A stretch of DNA of 64,000 bases, from contig NZ_WHZU01000015.1 of NCBI RefSeq assembly GCF_010667655.1, positions 21,802 to 85,801 on the forward strand, given 5' to 3'. Origin of the DNA: Bifidobacterium saimiriisciurei. Its GTDB lineage: Bacteria; Actinomycetota; Actinomycetes; Actinomycetales; Bifidobacteriaceae. This document shows positions 7,971 through 16,793 of the stretch, piece after piece. The position numbers and the translations under genes are program-made. Position 1 is the stretch's first letter. Each line of letters starts with the position of its first letter. The notes under the pieces were generated by a model that saw only the letters and a list, made by a program, of their open reading frames with translations, had not been told where the DNA came from and did no database searches.

Positions 7971-9446
7971 ATGCAGGACGTCGAGGAACTTGACGCGGAA
8001 AACCAGATGAACCGAGGGCTGAAGAACCGCCACGTGCAGTTCATCGCCATCGGCGGCACCATCGGAACGGGCCTGTTCCTTGGTTCCGGCAAGTCGATTT
8101 CGCTCACCGGACCGAGCATCGTCTTCGTCTACATCGCCGTCGGCATCATCATGTTCCTGCTGATGCGCGGCATCGGCGAGATGATGTACCGCGACCCGAG
8201 CCAGCACACGTTCATCAACTTCATCACGCGGTATCTCGGCCGCGGCTGGGGGCATTTCGCCGGATGGACGTACTGGATCGTGCTGATCCTCATCGGCATG
8301 AGCGAGATCACGGCCGTCTCCACGTACTTCGTCACGTTCTTCGACACGTTCGGCATCGACCTCAGCCATTGGAAATGGCTGATCGAACTGTGCTTCCTCG
8401 TGGCGCTGTCGGGCATCAACCTGATTGCGGTGAAGGTGTTCGGCGAGGCCGAGTTCTGGTTCTCGATGATCAAGATCACGCTGATCTGCGGCATGATAGC
8501 CACCGCCGTCGTGATGCTCGTCATCGGCTACCACTATCCGGCCGTGCAGATCACCGGCTCCGACCACATCAGCCCCGCCGGCCAGGTGAGCATCGCCAAC
8601 ATCACCGACGGGTTCTCTCTCGCGCCGAACGGCTGGCTGGCCCTGCTCATGAGCTTCCAGATGGTGTTCTACGCGTACCAGATGATCGAATTCATCGGCG
8701 TGACCGTCTCCGAGACCGAGAACCCGCGCAAGGTGCTGCCCAAGGCCATCAACGAAATCATCCTGCGCGTGCTCATCTTCTACGTCGGCGCGTTGGTCGC
8801 GATCATGGTGATTGTGCCGTGGCGCAACTTCCAGCCGAACGCCGACGGATCGTTCGCCTCCCCGTTCATCATGGTGTTCAAATACGCCGGCCTCGACTGG
8901 GCCGCCGCGCTCGTGTTCTTCGTGGTGATCACCGCCGCGTCGTCGGCGTTGAACTCGCTGCTGTATTCCGCCGGCCGCCACCTGTACCAGCTGGCCAAGG
9001 AATCGCCGTCGCCGGCCATGCAGCGCCTCGGCGTCGTCTCGAAGAACCACGTGCCCGCGAAGGCCATCGTCGTGTCGGCCTGCATGATCGTGCTCTCGCC
9101 GATCATCAACGCGTTCCCGCAGGTTTCGAGCGCGTTCGTGCTGTTCTCGTCGGCGTCGTCGGCCGTGATCATCTTCATCTACACGCTGACGATGATCGCG
9201 CACCGTCGCTACCGCGTTTCGGCCGACTTCATCGCCGACGGCTATGTGATGCCGGCTTGGAGGTTCACGAACACGCTGGCCATCGCGTTCTTCGTGTTCG
9301 TGTACTGCACGCTGTTCATCTCGACCGATACGCGAGGCCCGGCGATCGCCGGCCTCGTGTGGCTCGTCGTGTTCGGTGGATTCTGCCAGTGGAGGCAGAG
9401 GCTGGAGGACCGCGACCTCAAGCGGGCCGTCGCGCGCCGAAAGTAG
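7971..9446 (+). CDS. APC-superfamily amino-acid permease
   Basis: The protein has 491 residues from the preferred start and about 12 membrane segments. It opens with the AAT/AroP-family signature RGLKNRHVQFIAIGGTIGTG followed by LFLGSGKSI. FEAEFWFS-type and EFIGVTVSETENPRKVLPKA motifs (about 240-265) are typical of amino-acid:proton symporters. The substrate cannot be fixed from sequence. The frame is open from 7869, with ATGs at 7917 and 7923. ATG 7971 is chosen because GAGGAG lies just upstream and the sequence before it is unlike the family, but the 3-bp spacing is tight. It follows a dipeptidyl peptidase and precedes an AEC transporter, in line with peptide and amino-acid use. Confidence 0.88.
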   Translation: MQDVEELDAENQMNRGLKNRHVQFIAIGGTIGTGLFLGSGKSISLTGPSIVFVYIAVGIIMFLLMRGIGEMMYRDPSQHTFINFITRYLGRGWGHFAGWTYWIVLILIGMSEITAVSTYFVTFFDTFGIDLSHWKWLIELCFLVALSGINLIAVKVFGEAEFWFSMIKITLICGMIATAVVMLVIGYHYPAVQITGSDHISPAGQVSIANITDGFSLAPNGWLALLMSFQMVFYAYQMIEFIGVTVSETENPRKVLPKAINEIILRVLIFYVGALVAIMVIVPWRNFQPNADGSFASPFIMVFKYAGLDWAAALVFFVVITAASSALNSLLYSAGRHLYQLAKESPSPAMQRLGVVSKNHVPAKAIVVSACMIVLSPIINAFPQVSSAFVLFSSASSAVIIFIYTLTMIAHRRYRVSADFIADGYVMPAWRFTNTLAIAFFVFVYCTLFISTDTRGPAIAGLVWLVVFGGFCQWRQRLEDRDLKRAVARRK

Positions 9447-9542
9447 CGGCCGCGCGCGACCGGCGCGGACGTACATCTGCGAATTCGTCCGTCTCGTTGA
9501 CGCCTCTGAGTATCATGCCCCGATGGGCAAAGGGAGGCGGAC

Positions 9543-10646
9543 ATGACGCAGTTCGAGATCGTCGTCGGGCAGATCGTCGGGTTCTTCATCATGATGATGG
9601 TGGGATACGGCTGCGTTCGGCTGCGGTTCTACGGGATGAAGACGCTCGACGGCATGTGCATGCTGCTCACGAAGGTGCTCATCCCCGTGCTCGTGTTCAG
9701 CAACGCGGTCGCCGACACCACGCGCGCCGATCTTGTAGGCAACTGGGGAATCATCCTGCTCACGGCCATCATGTACGGACTGCTGATGGCGGTGTTCGCG
9801 CTGGTCGCGTGGGCGTTGCGGTTGCGCGGCAGCCGCAGTCATCTCTTCCAGGCGGGATTCATCTTCGGCAACGCCGGGTTCATCGGCATCCCGCTCGTCA
9901 TGGCGCTGTTTCCCAAGGACGGCGCCATCTTCATCGTGCTGATGTCGCTCGTCGACCAGGCGCTGCTGTGGTCGTACGGCGTGTGGCTGTGCGAGCCGGT
10001 TCGCGAGTCGGCTCGCGGGGGAGCGGCCGATGGGAACGACGCCGGTTCCGTTGCCGGCGTTTCCGCTTCCGGCGCTTCCGTTGCCGGCGCTTCCCGATCG
10101 GGTGTGACTGCCGCGTCGACCGTCCGTTCGGGGGCCGGCGCCGATGCCGCGACGATTCCGCTGTCTCGCCGCATTCTCGGTTTTCTTCGGCGATTTGCGA
10201 ATCCGGCGTTCATCGGCATTCTCATCGCGCTGGCGATCATCGTCGCCGGCGTGCGCGTGCCGGCTGTGATCCTGACGCCGTTGCACACGATCGGCCAGAT
10301 GTCGACGCCGCTGTCGCTGTTCTATCTCGGCGGTCTGTTCGCGCTGACGAAATGGTGGGGCGTGTTCGCGAAATACGAGCTGTACGTCGGCATGGTGGCG
10401 AAGATGCTGCTGTTTCCCGTCGGCTTCTACGCGCTGATGACGTGGTTCGCCGGCGTGACCGGCCTGCCGCTCACCCACGAGATGATCGAGATGATGGCGC
10501 TGATATCCGGCCTGCCGACGATGACGACGATCGCCATGTTCTCCGGCCGCGCGAAGAACATGCCGGAATACGCCGTCGGCCTGGTGCTCGTGACGACGCT
10601 GTTCTCGCTCGTCTCCCTGACCGCCGTCTCCGCCTTCATTTTCTGA
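9543..10646 (+). CDS. AEC (auxin efflux carrier) family transporter
   Basis: The 367-residue protein has about ten membrane segments in two halves, as in AEC/malate-permease proteins. Recognisable segments are FIFGNAGFIGIPLVMALF (about 103-120) and MMALISGLPTMTTIAMF near the C terminus. A low-complexity Ala/Ser/Gly loop (about 158-205) separates the halves and carries imperfect repeats of GASVAGAS type. GGGAGG precedes the ATG. Bacterial AEC proteins move organic acids or amino acids; the substrate here is unknown. The gene ends 28 bp before the first palindrome array. Confidence 0.85.
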   Translation: MTQFEIVVGQIVGFFIMMMVGYGCVRLRFYGMKTLDGMCMLLTKVLIPVLVFSNAVADTTRADLVGNWGIILLTAIMYGLLMAVFALVAWALRLRGSRSHLFQAGFIFGNAGFIGIPLVMALFPKDGAIFIVLMSLVDQALLWSYGVWLCEPVRESARGGAADGNDAGSVAGVSASGASVAGASRSGVTAASTVRSGAGADAATIPLSRRILGFLRRFANPAFIGILIALAIIVAGVRVPAVILTPLHTIGQMSTPLSLFYLGGLFALTKWWGVFAKYELYVGMVAKMLLFPVGFYALMTWFAGVTGLPLTHEMIEMMALISGLPTMTTIAMFSGRAKNMPEYAVGLVLVTTLFSLVSLTAVSAFIF

Positions 10647-10674
10647 TGTTTCCGCGCCCCGATTTTCCGGTGTT

Positions 10675-11136
10675 CATGAATCGATGAATACGGACGTATC
10701 GAGCGATTCGTGCGATTGCTTATAGTGCACGAATCGCCAGATATGAGCGTATTGGCCTATTCGTACGACCGATATCGGCGCATGAATCGTCTGGTACAGA
10801 TACATGTGGCGTTTCGTGGAATCGTGAATGACGCACGAATCATCGAATATACCCATATTCGACGATTCGTGAACAGACGTGGCGTGCATGAATGCGCAAA
10901 TGTGCTTATATCGAACGATTCGTGATTGAAGAAACGACGCATGAATCATCGAATATTTGGGTATCTGACAATTCGTGATAATTACGTTTATCCACGAATT
11001 ATCAGATACGGGCATAAGTATTGATTCGTGCCGCAAATGTTGATGCATAATTATGCGAATATGCCCATATCCAATGATTCGTGCACGGTCGCTCTGCTCA
11101 CGAATGTCAAAATACGGTCGCATTTCGACATTTGTG
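10675..11136. repeat. Palindrome array A: nine 38-bp imperfect palindromes on an exact 53-bp period
   Basis: Units lie at 10675-10712, 10728-10765, 10781-10818, 10834-10871, 10887-10924, 10940-10977, 10993-11030, 11046-11083 and 11099-11136. Every unit is 38 bp and every spacer 15 bp. The ends are CA[CT]GAAT and (G)ATTCGTG, with a core like ATATGCCCATAT. The best unit (10834) pairs 16 of 17 positions around a 4-nt loop. Units differ from one another at many positions. The period of 53 is not a multiple of three, so the array is not coding. It fills the gap between the AEC transporter and the nuclease-like gene. Confidence 0.9.
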
Positions 11137-11175
11137 AGACAGACGCGGCCGTAACGCACGATTCGAGCCGAATAA

Positions 11176-12210
11176 TCAGAGCCGATGAATGCGTCGACGT
11201 CGGTCGGCCAGCTGCTCCATGCTCATGGGCGGCGTGATGGATACGCGACGGCCGGTCTGTGCTTCCATGGCGGCGGCCACGCGCATCATCAACGTCGCCA
11301 TATGCCAATCGTCGGAAAGGTCGAGCTGTGTCACAGTGAACAGTCGCCAGTTCTTTGCGGCCACCGCCTCGCGTTTCCATTCGTCGCGTCGCCATTGCTT
11401 TTTGTCGGTCCGATGATGGTCGCCGTTGTACTCCATTCCGACCTGTGCATCGGGCCACGCAAGATCCAGTGTCACCGCAGTGCCGTTGGGATACGCCAGC
11501 CCCGGAATCGTGTAGTTGATTTCCGCCTGATCCATGCCGAACTGCAGGGTTCGCAGCCGCATCTCGCATTCCTTCGGTGAATCGGCGCCGGGGCGGGCGA
11601 GTCGCAGCGCCCGCACGCAGCGTCGTTTTCCAGGGAACTTGCCCATAATGCCGACGTACGTTCGAAAATCATCAAGATCGAGTGTCGTATGGCGCAGTAT
11701 CGATTCGGTGAGGATGATTAACGATTCCAAATCAAGGAATTTCGACATCTGCGCCCATGCGACAAGAGGGCGGACCGCCGTCAGTCCCGGTGCGGGAACA
11801 ACGATATCGGAATCCGTCAGCGCCGACCACATATGTACGTTCACGCCGTTGATCACGGACCTGCGCATGCGTTTTTGCAGTACGGTCGCGTGCAACAGCG
11901 GTTGCAGCGTCGTCGTCTGCGGCAGTTCGATGCGTTGAAGGGCGAGCGCGGTGGTGTGACTGTACGGAATCTGCAGATTATGTTCGTGGCAGGCTCGCGC
12001 TGTTTCGATGTATGTTTCGTTCAGTGATGCTGCGGTCAATGGTTTCGCCGAGCGGTCGATGGCGACGCCGGCGGGGCCTGAGCTGACGTTGGGTCGGGCA
12101 TTTTTGGCATTGGAATGGAACTTCGGATTCGTTCGGACGTCTGGGGGCATGGCCGTGGCTGCAGGGGTGCCCGTTCGTTCCATGATTGCGCCGTAGGTGG
12201 TTGTATTCAT
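11176..12210 (-). CDS. DUF559/Vsr-like PD-(D/E)XK nuclease-domain protein between two palindrome arrays
   Basis: The 344-residue protein starts MNTTTYGAIMERTG, with AAAGGAG 6 bp before the ATG. The C-terminal domain (about 225-325) carries TLDLAWPDAQVGMEYNGDHH and then RTDKKQWRRDEWKREA. This is the pattern of actinobacterial DUF559 proteins related to very-short-patch-repair endonucleases, with Asp and Glu as likely metal ligands. The N-terminal part (about 55-200) resembles the helical or winged-helix region found in DUF559 proteins sometimes annotated as AbiEi-like; I do not assign it firmly. Activity and target are unknown. It is unusual in being flanked on both sides by 53-bp-period palindrome arrays. 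The frame is open upstream to 12453, but that part runs through repeat units. Confidence 0.72.
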   Translation of the reverse strand: MNTTTYGAIMERTGTPAATAMPPDVRTNPKFHSNAKNARPNVSSGPAGVAIDRSAKPLTAASLNETYIETARACHEHNLQIPYSHTTALALQRIELPQTTTLQPLLHATVLQKRMRRSVINGVNVHMWSALTDSDIVVPAPGLTAVRPLVAWAQMSKFLDLESLIILTESILRHTTLDLDDFRTYVGIMGKFPGKRRCVRALRLARPGADSPKECEMRLRTLQFGMDQAEINYTIPGLAYPNGTAVTLDLAWPDAQVGMEYNGDHHRTDKKQWRRDEWKREAVAAKNWRLFTVTQLDLSDDWHMATLMMRVAAAMEAQTGRRVSITPPMSMEQLADRRRRIHRL

Positions 12211-12291
12211 AATCGCTCCTTTGCGTGGTCTTGCACTGCACGGTATCGGGGTCGTTCGGCGCGGTGCAAGGCAAAACGAAAATGTTGACGA

Positions 12292-12808
12292 ACGTGAATT
12301 CATGAATCCTTCACAAATGAATATTCGTGAACGGTTTCGGATTGCATGAATTGCGCGATACGGGTGTAATCGATGATTCGTGAATAGAAACCCGGTGTTT
12401 GAATCCTTGGATGAAGGGGTATCGAGCGGTTCGTGGATGATTCCGTCGCGCATGAATTTCGATATATGCCGACATCACGTGATTTGCGAAAAAGTTGGCC
12501 ATGCATGGGTTGTGAGATGCGGTCATATTTGATAATTCATGCGTGGAAATTCGAGGAATGAATTATGAAATATGGGCATATCGATGGATTCGTGAACGGA
12601 CATTGCGTGCATGAATGCGCAAATGTGTTTATATCGGACGATTCGTGAATGGTGAGGATGCCCATGAATTGCCATATATCGATATGCCGGACGATTCGTG
12701 AACGGGAAAAGTCGCGAGCGGATAGGGGGATGTCGGTGTATCGAACGATTCGTGTGTATGGGCGTGGGCGAGGGTGCGGGAACGCCTGTACGAACGGGAA
12801 TGTTTGTG
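12292..12808. repeat. Palindrome array B: nine clear units plus decaying copies
   Basis: Units on the same 38+15 register are at 12292-12329 (weak), 12345-12382, 12398-12435, 12451-12488, 12504-12541, 12557-12594, 12610-12647, 12663-12700 and 12717-12754 (register slips by 1 bp). A further degenerate copy ends at 12808. The right arm GATTCGTG followed by AACGG is best kept. Unit 12610-12647 is nearly identical to unit 10887-10924 of array A, which shows that the two arrays share ancestry. From 12755 to 12970 the sequence grades into GC-rich DNA without a gene. Confidence 0.88.
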
Positions 12809-12974
12809 CATACGAGGGCGGTGTGCGGTGCGGACGGGATGCGGGGTTTGCCGCGTGCTGGGGCGCCTCACGAACGGGGGAGACAGCCGCCGTAACCGGT
12901 CGTGCGGGCTGCGCGTGCCGAGCCACCGCGCGAACGGGGTGGACGGGTGGTTTCGGGTGGCGGGTGTTGTGGTC

Positions 12975-13028
12975 TACAATGGACGATGACATATTGTGAG
13001 CGCGCATATATTGTGCGGAACACTGTGC
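12975..13028 (+). promoter_or_regulatory. Promoter/operator region of the first GH43 gene
   Basis: TTGTGAGCGCGCATAT (12994-13009) matches the GTGAGCGCGCA half found again at 26256 and 41857. TACAAT (12975-12980) upstream and TATATT (13007-13012) overlapping the dyad are -10 candidates. A weaker TTGTGCGGAACAC follows at 13011. About 260 nt of leader without a convincing ORF separates this from the gene start at 13289. Confidence 0.55.
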
Positions 13029-13288
13029 GAGGCATCGTGTGAATGACGGGCGGGAAGTCGCCCGGAGCACCATGAGCACCATGAGCAGCACCGTGATGTA
13101 GTTTTCAAGGCCAAGGAAGACCGCAGGCGCTCGCGATATCGAAGACAGACCTTGCATGACGAATCGACGCCGTTCCGGCCCGGGCGAAGCAGCCGCCGAA
13201 CGGGACCGTGTCGAAGGCGTCGGGCGCAAGGGAAGCGCGACGAGGGGGAAGAGGAGCCTCCGAGCCGCAGACATTGAGGAGGATGTCA

Positions 13289-16200
13289 ATGAATTCTGCC
13301 CCCGCAGAGAAACGAAACGGCCTGGGCCGGCGTCTGGTGGCGGTGAGCGCCACCGCGGCGTCGCTGCTCTCGTTGTGCGTGGGCGTGCCGGCGATGGCCG
13401 CCGACGCCGACGCAGCCGCAACGCCGACGGTCGCCACAGCCGCTGCCGCCGATGCGAAGCCGACCCTGCTCGCCAGCTGGGACTTCACCGGCAAGAACGG
13501 CACGAGCAGCGGCGCCATCGCCGATTCGACCGGCAAATACGACCTGACGCTCGACGGCGGCGCCGCGATCGAGCAGTACGGCGACCGCAGCAACAACGAA
13601 TCCCTGTCGCTGCGCGGCAACGGCCAGTACGCGCAGATCGACGACCAGCTGTTCAAGGATGCCGGCGACTCCTTCACCATGGAGTTCGCCGCGAAGACCC
13701 GCCACAACGACAGCGGCAAGTTCTTCTCGCTCATCGTCGGCAAGGACGGCTCGAACGACTCGAACACCACCGATCAGGCGAACGCCAACAAGTACCTGAT
13801 GTTCTACGACAGCACGACCGCCGTCAAGGGCGTGATCTCCGACAACAACTGGGGCAACGAGCAGGGCGCCAAGGTCAACGTCTCCAACAACGACAACGTG
13901 TGGCACAACTTCAGGATCGTCGTGGACGGCACCAGGCTCGCCGTGTTCCGCGACGACGCCCTGATCATCTTCAAGGCCGATACGGGCATCAAGATGAGCG
14001 ACCTCGGCGCCACCACCGCATACATCGGCAAGTCGTTCTATGGCGTCGACGAATACTGGAACGGCGCGATGGACGACATCAAGATCTACAAGGGCGCCGA
14101 GCTGACGCTGCCCGAATCCGTCGCGATCTCCGGCACCGGCGTGGCCGACGGCAAGCTCACGCTCATCGAAAAGGCCACCGCCAAGCTCGCCGCCACCGTC
14201 AAGCCCGACGACGCCGTAAGCAAGAACGTCACGTGGGCCTCCTCCAACGAGTCCGTCGCGAAGGTGAGCGCCGACGGCACCGTGACCGCCGTGAAGGCCG
14301 GCGAGGCCGCGATCACCGCGACAAGCGAGCTGGGCGACAAGCGCGGCTCCATCACCGTGACCGTGAACCCGATGAACGCGCATGACGCCGCCACCGCCGA
14401 CCTCGACGCCGCCATCGCCGCGCTGAAGACCACCACCGACGAGAACCTGCCGCTCGCGGCCAAGGGCTCCGAGAACGGTTCCGCGATCACGTGGTCCTCC
14501 TCCGACCCGAAGCTCATCACCGGCACCGACGCCGACTACAAGGCGCCGGCCAACGGCATGGCCGACCCGTACAAGGGCGCCGGCGTCGTGACCCGTCCGG
14601 CCTACGGCGACGGCGATTCCAAGCCCGTCACGCTCACCGCCACCGCCAGCTACAACGGCGGCGAGAAGGTGACGAAGACCGTCGAAGTCACCGTCAAGGA
14701 GAAGACGCGCGAAGTGCCCGACGGCGCGTACGCGGCCGTTACGTTCCTTTCCGACGCCGCCACCACGAACGGCAAGATCGGCGAGGCGCTGTACGAATCC
14801 GCCACCGACGGCAACAACTTCTTCTCGTTCAAGGAGATCAACGGCTCCAACCCGGTCATCGTGTCGAACACCGACACCAAGGGCCTGCGCGACCCGTACG
14901 TGCTCAAGTCCAAGGACGGCGACAAGTTCTACATGATCGCCACCGACCTCAAGGTCTCGTCGCAGGGATGGGGCCAGAACCAGCAGTATGGCTCCCTCAA
15001 GCTCGAGGCCTGGGAGTCGACCGACATGGTCAACTGGACGCGCACCAACGCCGAGGACGGCGACACCGGCATCAAGGTCAACGCCGACAACATGGGCATG
15101 ACCTGGGCGCCCGAAGCCTTCTGGAGCGACGAGCTCAACTCCTACGTCGTGTTCTGGTCGTCGCGTGAATACACCGACGCCACCCGCAAGACCGCGGTGA
15201 AGAGCTCGAAGACCGGCAACGCGTACAACATCCTCGTGATGGCCACCACGCGCGACTTCCGCACCTTCACCCCGGCCGAAAAGTGGCAGGACACCCAGTA
15301 CTCCCGCATCGACTCCACCGTGTTCAAGGTCGGCGACACCTACTACCGCCTGACCAAGAACGAGGAGGGCGGGGCCGCCGGCAGCTACATCACCACCGGC
15401 AAGTCCACGTTCCTCGAGCGTTCGAAGTGCCTGACCTGCACCACGACGACGGCCGACCCGAACGCCGACATCACCAAGACGTGGCAGCTCGTCGACCAGA
15501 ACATCCTGCCGTTCGAGGGTCCGGAGTCCATCAAGCTCAACGCCGGCGACCCGAACCAGAACGAGAAGGGCGACGCCATGATCATCATGGCCGACTCCGG
15601 CGGCTACAAGCCGTTCATGGCCTCCGAGTCCGCCCTCGCCGCCTCCGGCTGGACGAACCGCCTCTCGCAGACCAACGGCTGGTACACGGAGAAGCAGTGG
15701 GGCCCGGGCGTCACCGGCAAGGTCACCCCGACCAACATGCCGACCCCGACCCGCCACGGCGCGTTCGTGAACGTCTCCGCCGCCGTCGCCGAGAACATGC
15801 ACAAGTGGACCTCCGCCAACCCGACGAAGATCCCCGCCGTGGACTCCACGACCGCCGCCAAGTACGACGCCGACTCCCGCGAACTCACCGCCACCGTGAC
15901 CGCCGCCGACAAGGGCACGGTCGCCGGTTCGGTGAAGTTCTCGACCACGGACGGCAAGTGGTCCAAGACCGTGAAGCTCGACGCCAAGGGCGTGGCCGCG
16001 GTCACGGTTCCGGGCGACGTGGCCGGCACGATTTCGGTGGTCTACGACGGCTACACCGACAAGCTCGTCAACGCCTCCTCCACCGAGGTCAAGGACGTTG
16101 AGGCCACGAAGTACGGCGTGAAGGACCTCGCCAAGGTGACCGCCGTGTACACCGACAACGGCGCGACCGTGGCCGGCTTCGATTCCCAGAAGTCCGACCC

Positions 16201-16642
16201 CGTGAGCATCGACAAGGGCCGCAGCGTCAGGCTGCAGGGCGTGCCGACCGGATGGAAGACCGACGCGGCCACGACCGACGCAGGCCAGGTGTTCACCGTC
16301 ACCAGCCCCGACGGCGCCGTCACGCAGGTCTACACCTTCGCGTTCAAGTCCGGGCCCTCCACCAAGCCGACGCCGAACGAGCCGAACAACGGCAACGGTT
16401 CCGGCAACGCCGGCAACGTCGGTGGCAATAACGGTTCCGGCAACACGAACGGCGGCAACGCCGGCAACGGCAACGCCGCCGCCAAGCCGTCCGACAGCAA
16501 GACGACCGCCGCCGGCGACGGCAACCAGTACGGCGGCCGGCAGCAGCTGTCGAAGACCGGCACGGCCGTCACCGCGCTCGCCTTCGCCGCCGTCGCGCTC
16601 TCCGGCATCGGCATCGTCGCCCTGCGTCGTCGTCGCGCGTAG
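13289..16642 (+). CDS. Wall-anchored GH43 glycosidase with LamG and Ig-like domains (probable alpha-L-arabinofuranosidase)
   Basis: The protein has 1117 residues. The signal peptide is about 1-37 (ending VPAMA). A LamG-like domain (about 60-265), a Big_2 Ig-like domain (about 275-365) and another Ig-like stretch precede the GH43 five-bladed propeller (about 480-840). GH43 residues are visible: general base Asp535 in GLRDPYV, Asp675 in RIDSTVF and general acid Glu743 in FEGPES. More Ig-like sequence and an Asn/Gly linker lead to LSKTG, a helix and RRRRA. GH43 enzymes invert arabinofuranosidic or xylosidic bonds; the gene neighbourhood argues for arabinose side chains. ATG 13289 is preferred over 13283 because GAGGAGG directly abuts 13283. 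A terminator follows. Confidence 0.88.
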   Translation: MNSAPAEKRNGLGRRLVAVSATAASLLSLCVGVPAMAADADAAATPTVATAAAADAKPTLLASWDFTGKNGTSSGAIADSTGKYDLTLDGGAAIEQYGDRSNNESLSLRGNGQYAQIDDQLFKDAGDSFTMEFAAKTRHNDSGKFFSLIVGKDGSNDSNTTDQANANKYLMFYDSTTAVKGVISDNNWGNEQGAKVNVSNNDNVWHNFRIVVDGTRLAVFRDDALIIFKADTGIKMSDLGATTAYIGKSFYGVDEYWNGAMDDIKIYKGAELTLPESVAISGTGVADGKLTLIEKATAKLAATVKPDDAVSKNVTWASSNESVAKVSADGTVTAVKAGEAAITATSELGDKRGSITVTVNPMNAHDAATADLDAAIAALKTTTDENLPLAAKGSENGSAITWSSSDPKLITGTDADYKAPANGMADPYKGAGVVTRPAYGDGDSKPVTLTATASYNGGEKVTKTVEVTVKEKTREVPDGAYAAVTFLSDAATTNGKIGEALYESATDGNNFFSFKEINGSNPVIVSNTDTKGLRDPYVLKSKDGDKFYMIATDLKVSSQGWGQNQQYGSLKLEAWESTDMVNWTRTNAEDGDTGIKVNADNMGMTWAPEAFWSDELNSYVVFWSSREYTDATRKTAVKSSKTGNAYNILVMATTRDFRTFTPAEKWQDTQYSRIDSTVFKVGDTYYRLTKNEEGGAAGSYITTGKSTFLERSKCLTCTTTTADPNADITKTWQLVDQNILPFEGPESIKLNAGDPNQNEKGDAMIIMADSGGYKPFMASESALAASGWTNRLSQTNGWYTEKQWGPGVTGKVTPTNMPTPTRHGAFVNVSAAVAENMHKWTSANPTKIPAVDSTTAAKYDADSRELTATVTAADKGTVAGSVKFSTTDGKWSKTVKLDAKGVAAVTVPGDVAGTISVVYDGYTDKLVNASSTEVKDVEATKYGVKDLAKVTAVYTDNGATVAGFDSQKSDPVSIDKGRSVRLQGVPTGWKTDAATTDAGQVFTVTSPDGAVTQVYTFAFKSGPSTKPTPNEPNNGNGSGNAGNVGGNNGSGNTNGGNAGNGNAAAKPSDSKTTAAGDGNQYGGRQQLSKTGTAVTALAFAAVALSGIGIVALRRRRA

Positions 16643-16663
16643 CGCCCATCCCGCCATCCCATC

Positions 16664-16691
16664 CGGCTCCCCTCATATTCGAGGGGAGCCG
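16664..16691 (+). terminator. Hairpin terminator after the first GH43 gene
   Basis: CGGCTCCCCTC (16664-16674) and GAGGGGAGCCG (16681-16691) form a perfect 11-bp stem with a 6-nt loop. The same GGCTCCCCTC stem recurs after other surface-protein genes of this window (53127 and 55096), so it is a shared terminator type. Confidence 0.75.
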
Positions 16692-16736
16692 ATCCGACCC
16701 CGATCCGGTCACATCACGCATAACCCAACCACGTAA

Positions 16737-16757
16737 TCCATAACTCAATATCGCAAA
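16737..16757 (+). promoter_or_regulatory. Shared leader motif ATCCATAACTCAATATCGC
   Basis: The motif lies about 40 bp before the start codon of the second GH43 gene. It recurs at 36534-36554 exactly, and in altered form at 32589 (ATCCATAACTGAA) and 41964 (GATAACTCAATATCGA), each time followed by a CCCATCnnATCGCAGAGGAG-like ribosome-binding stretch. It could be a promoter, an RNA element or simply duplicated flank. Confidence 0.5.
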
Positions 16758-16793
16758 GCACCCAAAAATCCCATCCAATCGCAGAGGAGCATT

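Noticed and set aside
10675..12808. CRISPR arrays
   Set aside because: Units diverge strongly, are palindromic over their full 38 bp, spacers are only 15 bp and themselves partly conserved (AACGG), and no cas genes are present.
13208..13288. Upstream start for the first GH43 protein
   Set aside because: The segment is Arg/Gly-rich and precedes the GAGGAGG site. Starting at 13289 gives a proper signal peptide.
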